Shown: one piece after another, positions 15,254 to 18,963 of the stretch
Layout: each line of letters opens with the position of its first letter
Numbering within the stretch: the first letter of the stretch is position 1
DNA from: DAOSVX01 sp964440405
Lineage (GTDB): Bacteria > Bacillota_I > Bacilli_A > RF39 > UBA660
Length of the DNA: 18,963 nucleotides
NCBI GenBank assembly: GCA_964440405.1
Contig: CAYTSB010000015.1
Span: forward strand, 1-18,963
Direction of reading: 5' to 3'
Made by a program: the position numbers and the translations under genes
Notes under the pieces: model-generated
What the model saw: the letters and a program-made list of their open reading frames with translations, nothing else
Told to the model about the DNA's origin: nothing
Databases searched by the model: none

Positions 15254-15878
15254 CGTTACCACCTTCATTAATTAAATCACAAATAGGTTTAAAAGTAAAT
15301 CTGTATTCTTTTAAAACTCCATAGCATTTGACATTATTAAGATGCTCTTTTGTAGCATAGCCTTTATGCCTTTTAAAGCCATATAAAGGATATTTAACAT
15401 CAAGCTTATTCATCATATTATCTCTTGTCACTTTAGCAATAATTGACGCTGCAGCAATACTTAAACTTAAGTTATCACCTTTAATAATACTAGTTGTTGG
15501 AATACTTAAAACTAAAGGCATGGCATCAATTAAAATATGATCAGGTTTTACCTGCAAATTTCTAATCGCTTTTTTCATTGCCAATTTAGTAGCCTCATAA
15601 ATATTTACTTCATCTATCTTAGTATTAGAGACAACTCCAATTCCAATAGCAACGGCATTTTTAGTAATTTCATCATATAAGATGTTCCTTTTCTTTTCAC
15701 TTATTTTTTTGGAATCTTTTATCTCACTGTTAAAATAAAGTTCTGGTAAAATAACTGCTGCTGCCACCACTGGTCCAATTAAAGGCCCTCTACCTACTTC
15801 ATCAACTCCAGCGATATATTTTATACCTTGGCGATATAATTTTTTTTCATACTCGAGCATGTCATTCATATTTTGCAT
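15225..15878 (-). CDS. rnhB: Ribonuclease HII
   Basis: RNase HII removes misincorporated ribonucleotides and RNA primers from DNA by cutting the RNA strand of hybrids. The 217-aa protein has the motif GVDEVGRGPLIGPVVAAAV with metal ligands Asp26 and Glu27, the third acidic residue in LIDAMPL (Asp118), and ASIIAKVTRD with Asp153. The RNase HII end KRHKGYATKEHL is present. Two starts are possible: ATG 15878 (adjacent to AAGAAG, tight spacing) or ATG 15869 (about nine bases from the same purine run). The difference is three residues. It starts 10 bases after rbgA and overlaps ltaS by 29 bases, so all four genes probably share one transcript. Confidence 0.96.
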   Translation of the reverse strand: MQNMNDMLEYEKKLYRQGIKYIAGVDEVGRGPLIGPVVAAAVILPELYFNSEIKDSKKISEKKRNILYDEITKNAVAIGIGVVSNTKIDEVNIYEATKLAMKKAIRNLQVKPDHILIDAMPLVLSIPTTSIIKGDNLSLSIAAASIIAKVTRDNMMNKLDVKYPLYGFKRHKGYATKEHLNNVKCYGVLKEYRFTFKPICDLINEGGNDGKVKINQK

Positions 15879-15888
15879 CTTCTTTCAT

Positions 15889-16743
15889 TTATCTTTGATC
15901 AAAGGTTATGCCCTTGATATTGTTTTTTAGATCATTAATAATATATTCACTTACTTTATCATAATCTACTTCATTGCCTGTTTTAATAATCCCTAAATTA
16001 CGACCAATGTTTTCATAAACAGTTTCAATATCACTATCTAAATTATCTATTTTATATCTAGATTTTAAAATGTCTGGATAATGTTTATTTAATTTATTCA
16101 AGATATGAATAGCTACCTTGTCTTTAGGCAAAATACTATCTTTAATCGCAGTCATACTGGCTAAATTTAACCCTACTTCTTCATCTTTTATATTTGGTGC
16201 CAGTATTCCTGGAGTGTCTAGTAATAAAATATTATATTTAGTTTTTAACCAGGTTAAATTCTTAGTTACTCCCGGTTTATTGGCAACACCAGCCACTTTT
16301 TTAGTAGCCATTTGATTTATTAATGTACTTTTACCAACATTGGGAATTCCTAAAACCAAAACTTTAGCTTCTTTACTATTCAAGCCTCTTTTTTTTCTCT
16401 TTAAATTAATATTATTCATTAACTCTTGAGTTAGTTTAACAATTTTTAAATAATCCTTATTATTTGTAAGATTAACTGCCAAAACATTTATTTTTTTATT
16501 CTCATAATATTTAAGCCAATTCTTAGTTTCTTGCTCATCGCTTAAATCACATTTACTCATAATTAAAATATGAGGCTTATTCTTAATAAGTTCATTAATG
16601 TTTTCAATTCTTGATGAAAAAGGTATTCTAGCATCTATAACTTCATAAACAACATCTATTAAATTTAATTTTTCTTTTATTTCTCTTCTTGTTTTAGCCA
16701 TATGGCCTGGATACCAGTTTATATTAGTTTTATTTTCATTCAT
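15889..16743 (-). CDS. rbgA: Ribosome biogenesis GTPase RbgA (YlqF)
   Basis: RbgA is a circularly permuted GTPase needed for late assembly of the 50S subunit. The opening NINWYPGHMAKTRREI is the family hallmark. The motifs occur in permuted order: G4 first (MSKCDL, Ser replacing Asn of NKxD), then the P-loop GIPNVGKSTLIN (G1), and DTPG (G3). The C-terminal RNA-binding helical part follows. The length of 284 aa is normal. I use the ATG at 16743; the GTG at 16752 lies only two bases from the GAGG site and would be too close. It is the first gene of rbgA-rnhB-ltaS-topA, behind a clear extended -10 promoter. Confidence 0.96.
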   Translation of the reverse strand: MNENKTNINWYPGHMAKTRREIKEKLNLIDVVYEVIDARIPFSSRIENINELIKNKPHILIMSKCDLSDEQETKNWLKYYENKKINVLAVNLTNNKDYLKIVKLTQELMNNINLKRKKRGLNSKEAKVLVLGIPNVGKSTLINQMATKKVAGVANKPGVTKNLTWLKTKYNILLLDTPGILAPNIKDEEVGLNLASMTAIKDSILPKDKVAIHILNKLNKHYPDILKSRYKIDNLDSDIETVYENIGRNLGIIKTGNEVDYDKVSEYIINDLKNNIKGITFDQR

Positions 16744-16775
16744 AGAAATCACTTCCTCGATTTAAAATCATTAAA

Positions 16776-16784
16776 ATTATAGCA
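16776..16784 (-). promoter_or_regulatory. Promoter of the rbgA-rnhB-ltaS-topA operon
   Basis: The minus strand reads TGCTATAAT, an exact extended -10, about 32 bases upstream of the rbgA ATG. It begins right after the terminator of the PurZ-like gene. No clear -35 is visible. It is the only promoter-like box seen before any of the four operon genes. Confidence 0.65.
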
Positions 16785-16785
16785 T

Positions 16786-16820
16786 AAAAAAGGCAGATTT
16801 TGTACTAATCTGTCTAAATT
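16786..16820 (-). terminator. Terminator downstream of the PurZ-like gene
   Basis: On the minus strand GACAGATT and AATCTGCC-type arms (16793-16800 with 16807-16814, one G-T pair) form a hairpin followed by six T. It lies about 80 bases past the stop of the PurZ-like gene and isolates that region from the rbgA operon. Confidence 0.7.
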
Positions 16821-16835
16821 TATATAAATTACTAA

Positions 16836-16874
16836 AGGTTAAATATGGTGTAATCAATTTATTCCACTACATTC
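16836..16874 (-). repeat. Imperfect direct repeat, copy downstream of the PurZ-like gene
   Basis: Read on the minus strand, this segment (AATGTAGTGGAATAAATTGA, then TTACACC, then TTTAACC) repeats the segment at 18307-18347 in the same orientation, with a few small gaps. The exact shared cores are TGATTACACC (10 bases) and TTTAACC. The copy here lacks the hairpin found in the upstream copy. Confidence 0.4.
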
Positions 16875-16892
16875 CCTGGTCATATGGCCATA

Positions 16893-18269
16893 CTATCTTC
16901 TAATTAATTCTTTTCTTTTTATTTTTTCACCATTTCTAGCACCAGTACCTAAATTAGAAATATCAATGCCAGTTTCACTTTCTAACCATGCAAGATATTC
17001 TCTCAATGGTTTATCAATATATATATCATCATAATTACCTTTTAAACCATTATGAGCGATACTTAGATGTTGAAAGAAATTTAAATATAAACTAGATGGT
17101 GTATTAATACGACAATTATTAATTAGTTTTCTTATATCTAAATCAAATATTCTTCTTTCCATCTTTGTAACAGTAGTTTGTTCAGATAAATCACAAATAC
17201 ATGTAGGGCAATCTTTAGATTCAGTTAAAGGCAATTCAATATAATTACTTTCGTATTCTCTTTCACCAATTGATTTATAATATAATCTTTCCATTTCTAA
17301 TGCTTGTAGTAGAGTTACATCTTTAGGATTAATATCTTTATATTTTTCTCCAAATATTTGTTTTAAATATATTTCAGGACATCTTGATAAATCTTCTTTT
17401 ACATATTCAAAAAATTCATCTTCTTCATATTCAATTTTAAAATCATCTAACATTCCTTTATAAGGATACCATCCAAATTGTGAAGCAATATTGATTTCAG
17501 TCCATGTAAGTTCTTGACCAGTACCATAAGTTCCAGTATAAATAATATCACCAGTTTTTGTAATATTACTTATTCTAATTGGGAAGGGTCTAATAACCAT
17601 TATAGTTTGTAATAATCTTTCAGGTGATATTCCTGAATCAGCAAGTAATTGAGATGTAGAAACATTTCTACTTGTAACATATGGATAATTTCCACTATGG
17701 TTTAAATCTAAATCACACCCTTGAGCACCTTCTAACATTACATACTCATTTGGATTATCAATATGACTATATAATCTTTCTAACCATTCATCATTAGAAC
17801 AGCAAACTGCATCTCTAAAAGTTTTAAAGAATTCTAACTTTTTATATCTAATAACTTTTTCTTGTGTAACTGCTCCACACCCTTTAAATGTAGAACCACT
17901 TTTAATATGTTCTCTTTCATATTGTTTATGTCTTTCTTCTATTAGTGGAACCATTTCATGTACGTATAATTTTCTACCATTTAAGAAATGTTTTACTCTT
18001 TCATATTCATCCATAAATACTTCCATATCAATAGCAGAACCAGGTCCAATAAACAATTCAGTATTAGGATTAACACTTGATACAGGTATATTTCTAAATA
18101 TTGTGGCATTCCCTTTTTCATCTACGAATGTATGTCCTGCATTAGGCATACAATTAGTTACTGCAGCACCAAGATTAATAGTTTTATCAGTAGCTATTTC
18201 TCCTACTACTTTTGCTTTACCACAACTACCTGCTTCTCCATCTATAACAGATATAACATTTTTAATCAT
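16893..18269 (-). CDS. Adenylosuccinate synthetase superfamily protein, PurZ-like
   Basis: This 458-aa protein has the PurA fold signatures. The P-loop region is GEAGSCGKAKVVGEI (11-25), followed by NAGHT with catalytic His46, GSTFKGCGA (125-133), LEGAQGCDLDLNHSGNYPYV (179-198), TTVTKMERRIF (365-375) and the closing GTGARNGEKI (441-450). In PurA the P-loop reads WGDEGKGK, with Asp13 as the catalytic base. Here that Asp is Ser15 (AGSCGKAK). An Asp-to-Ser/Thr change at this site is described for phage PurZ, which converts dGMP and aspartate to the precursor of 2-aminoadenine. It is longer than PurZ (about 340-370 aa) because of roughly 100 extra residues between about 262 and 362, including CPTC. 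The start at 18269 has GGGGGTG six bases upstream; an in-frame ATG at 18365 lies in the structured leader. The substrate is uncertain, and it could be an ordinary but divergent PurA. Confidence 0.75.
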   Translation of the reverse strand: MIKNVISVIDGEAGSCGKAKVVGEIATDKTINLGAAVTNCMPNAGHTFVDEKGNATIFRNIPVSSVNPNTELFIGPGSAIDMEVFMDEYERVKHFLNGRKLYVHEMVPLIEERHKQYEREHIKSGSTFKGCGAVTQEKVIRYKKLEFFKTFRDAVCCSNDEWLERLYSHIDNPNEYVMLEGAQGCDLDLNHSGNYPYVTSRNVSTSQLLADSGISPERLLQTIMVIRPFPIRISNITKTGDIIYTGTYGTGQELTWTEINIASQFGWYPYKGMLDDFKIEYEEDEFFEYVKEDLSRCPEIYLKQIFGEKYKDINPKDVTLLQALEMERLYYKSIGEREYESNYIELPLTESKDCPTCICDLSEQTTVTKMERRIFDLDIRKLINNCRINTPSSLYLNFFQHLSIAHNGLKGNYDDIYIDKPLREYLAWLESETGIDISNLGTGARNGEKIKRKELIRR

Positions 18270-18275
18270 ACCTAA

Positions 18276-18347
18276 CACCCCCAAAGTTTGATTATTTTTT
18301 TTGTAGGGGTTAAAAGGTGTAATCACCTTATTAATTCCTACCACATT
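18276..18347 (-). promoter_or_regulatory. Structured leader of the PurZ-like gene, overlapping the upstream direct-repeat copy
   Basis: On the minus strand GTAGG (18341-18337) can pair with CCTAC (18307-18303), enclosing a six-pair hairpin AAGGTG-atta-CACCTT (18329-18314). The CCCC at 18309-18306 overlaps the outer stem and is also complementary to the ribosome binding site GGGGGTG (18282-18276). Two mutually exclusive folds are therefore possible, one hiding the site. I do not recognise a known riboswitch class. Bases 18307-18347 also form the upstream copy of the direct repeat that flanks the gene. Confidence 0.35.
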
Positions 18348-18353
18348 TATATT

Positions 18354-18381
18354 AAAAATAGTCAATTTTGAACTATTTTTT
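18354..18381. terminator. Terminator-like hairpin in the PurZ-like leader
   Basis: A 9-bp stem (AAAAATAGT at 18354-18362, ACTATTTTT at 18372-18380) with extra inner pairs is flanked by five T on the minus strand and six T on the plus strand. On the minus strand it would either end the transcript of the upstream gene or attenuate transcription into the PurZ-like gene. Confidence 0.45.
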
Positions 18382-18484
18382 ATTTATTTTAACATATTTT
18401 TATATAAAACATGCAAGATGTTAATTCTCGCAAAGCCTTGTAAAAAAAAGGATTTCTTAAAGTGGTTAATTAAATCGTAATCAA

Positions 18485-18520
18485 CTAGTTAATATTTGTC
18501 GAATTTTGTCGATTATCCAT
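18485..18520 (-). CDS. Possible 11-codon micro-ORF / leader peptide
   Basis: The minus strand has a good Shine-Dalgarno (AAGGAAG, 18529-18535) eight bases before an ATG that opens MDNRQNSTNIN and stops at TAG. The ribosome binding site is as good as those of the real genes here. The ORF may be a leader peptide for the PurZ-like gene, the remnant of a lost gene, or chance. It has no recognisable homology. Confidence 0.25.
   Translation of the reverse strand: MDNRQNSTNIN
18497..18513 (+). promoter_or_regulatory. Tandem TGTCGAA-type repeat
   Basis: TGTCGAA (18497-18503) and TGTCGAT (18507-18513) are direct repeats with a 10-base period, i.e. on the same face of the helix. TGTCGAA matches the 0A-box sequence bound by Spo0A in Bacillus. 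With only two sites and no regulator in view, this is a candidate protein-binding site, not an identified one. It falls inside the micro-ORF. Confidence 0.25.
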
Positions 18521-18559
18521 TACTATCACTTCCTTTTTTTATAATTTATTATTCTTGTT

Positions 18560-18963
18560 TTAAAATTTAATAATACCCACACAACATAGACAAGATAGAA
18601 CAAAAATTATAATAAAGATGGTAATATATATTATTACTTTTTTTAATTCTTTTTTTTCCAATATGTTAATTTCTTTTCCCCATATATTATCCTGTCCTGA
18701 TTTTCTTGGAACAAAATCTGTAACATAATACAATCCATTTAAAATATATACACTACAAGATGTATCTCCAAGGGATTTTATAGGATCAAAAGATAATGGT
18801 GGTGTAGATATTTGTTTTTCATTGCCCGTACATGGATCTATATAAGTAACAACAACACTATAATTTCTTATGTTCTCACCAGTAAAACTGTATGTATCAA
18901 TAGAATAGTTTACTATTCTTCCTTGAATTTTTATTCCATTCACGATTATATTCTTATATTCTT
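18560..18963 (-). CDS. Hypothetical protein with C-terminal membrane anchor, probably cut at the window edge
   Basis: The frame is open from the right edge of the window to TAA at 18560-18562. A GTG at 18943 could start a 127-aa protein, but no ribosome binding site precedes it and the frame stays open upstream (EYKNIIVNG...), so the true start is probably outside. The visible part is a beta-rich soluble region (GRIVNYSIDTYSF, IRNYSVVVTYIDPCTGNE, VYILNGLYYVTDF) followed by a charged stretch and one hydrophobic helix, IIYITIFIIIFVLSCLCCVG, at the C-terminus. The pattern recalls DUF3592-type small membrane proteins, but I cannot confirm this. It lies about 290 bases upstream of the PurZ-like gene on the same strand. 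Confidence 0.55.
   Translation of the reverse strand, partial: EYKNIIVNGIKIQGRIVNYSIDTYSFTGENIRNYSVVVTYIDPCTGNEKQISTPPLSFDPIKSLGDTSCSVYILNGLYYVTDFVPRKSGQDNIWGKEINILEKKELKKVIIYITIFIIIFVLSCLCCVGIIKF

Larger units (their letters stand above)
18382..18559. other. Gene-poor stretch between the PurZ-like gene and the membrane protein gene
   Basis: With the leader, about 290 bases carry no recognisable full-size gene or RNA gene. The stretch holds a micro-ORF (18485-18520), a tandem TGTCGAA/TGTCGAT pair (18497-18513), and a run of eight A at 18442-18449 between short complementary arms CCTT and AAGG. No tRNA-like cloverleaf is seen. Confidence 0.5.

Noticed and set aside
16852..16892. The CATATGGCCATA palindrome near 16881 as a recombination or regulatory site
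   Set aside because: A short isolated palindrome with no second copy seen in the window and no associated integrase.
18270..18365. N-terminal extension of the PurZ-like protein from the ATG at 18365
   Set aside because: The extension covers a hairpin-rich leader, has no similarity to the family start, and a better ribosome binding site serves the ATG at 18269.
1..18963. CRISPR array, tRNA or rRNA genes
   Set aside because: No regularly spaced repeats, cloverleaf arms or rRNA-like GC-rich segments were found on either strand by eye.

Overview
The window is strongly AT-rich and reads like the chromosome of a low-GC Bacillota relative close to the Bacilli/Erysipelotrichia/RF39/Acholeplasma side of the tree. 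Three observations support this. The genes are Firmicute-type (MurT/GatD, an LtaS-type enzyme, RbgA). The neighbourhood rbgA-rnhB-(ltaS)-topA resembles the Bacillus order rbgA-rnhB-...-topA. Ribosome binding sites are GGAGG/GGTG-like, and promoters carry extended -10 boxes (TGnTATAAT). TGA is a stop codon (murT ends in TGA) and tryptophan is TGG, so this is not the Mycoplasma code. Two runs of exactly 100 N (6408-6507 and 8604-8703) are scaffold gaps of unknown true length.

Layout. Bases 1-6024 are mostly housekeeping. uvrC (-) is divergent from a short YigZ/IMPACT gene (+), which converges on glyA (-). Then comes a minus-strand operon, rpsB-tsf-thioredoxin. Bases 6195-6407 hold the C-terminal end of an unknown minus-strand gene. 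Bases 6508-9006 hold a plus-strand cluster of at least three genes from one unrecognised, modular, paralogous family, interrupted by both gaps. Bases 9073-11111 carry a murT-gatD pair. A bidirectional terminator separates it from a minus-strand operon rbgA-rnhB-ltaS-topA (16743 down to 11172). Bases 16786-18963 look accessory: a PurA-superfamily gene with PurZ-like features, a structured 290-base leader, and a membrane protein gene cut by the window edge.

How the parts fit. rpsB, tsf and rbgA serve ribosome assembly and translation. uvrC, topA and rnhB serve genome maintenance. glyA feeds one-carbon metabolism. MurT/GatD and the LtaS-type enzyme point to a cell envelope with peptidoglycan and a glycerol-phosphate polymer.

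The most notable observations are these. (1) The GatD partner has lost its glutaminase residues: Cys becomes Thr and the His of YLHGP becomes Tyr, while its MurT is also altered in conserved motifs. (2) The PurA homologue at the right end has Ser in place of the catalytic P-loop Asp, as described for phage PurZ enzymes that make 2-aminoadenine nucleotides. It also carries a large insertion and is bracketed by an imperfect direct repeat. (3) Ribosomal protein S2 carries a C-terminal Rho_N/SAP-like domain. (4) The modular NTLEEYPT family array is undescribed as far as I can tell. All homology statements rest on reading motifs, not on searches.
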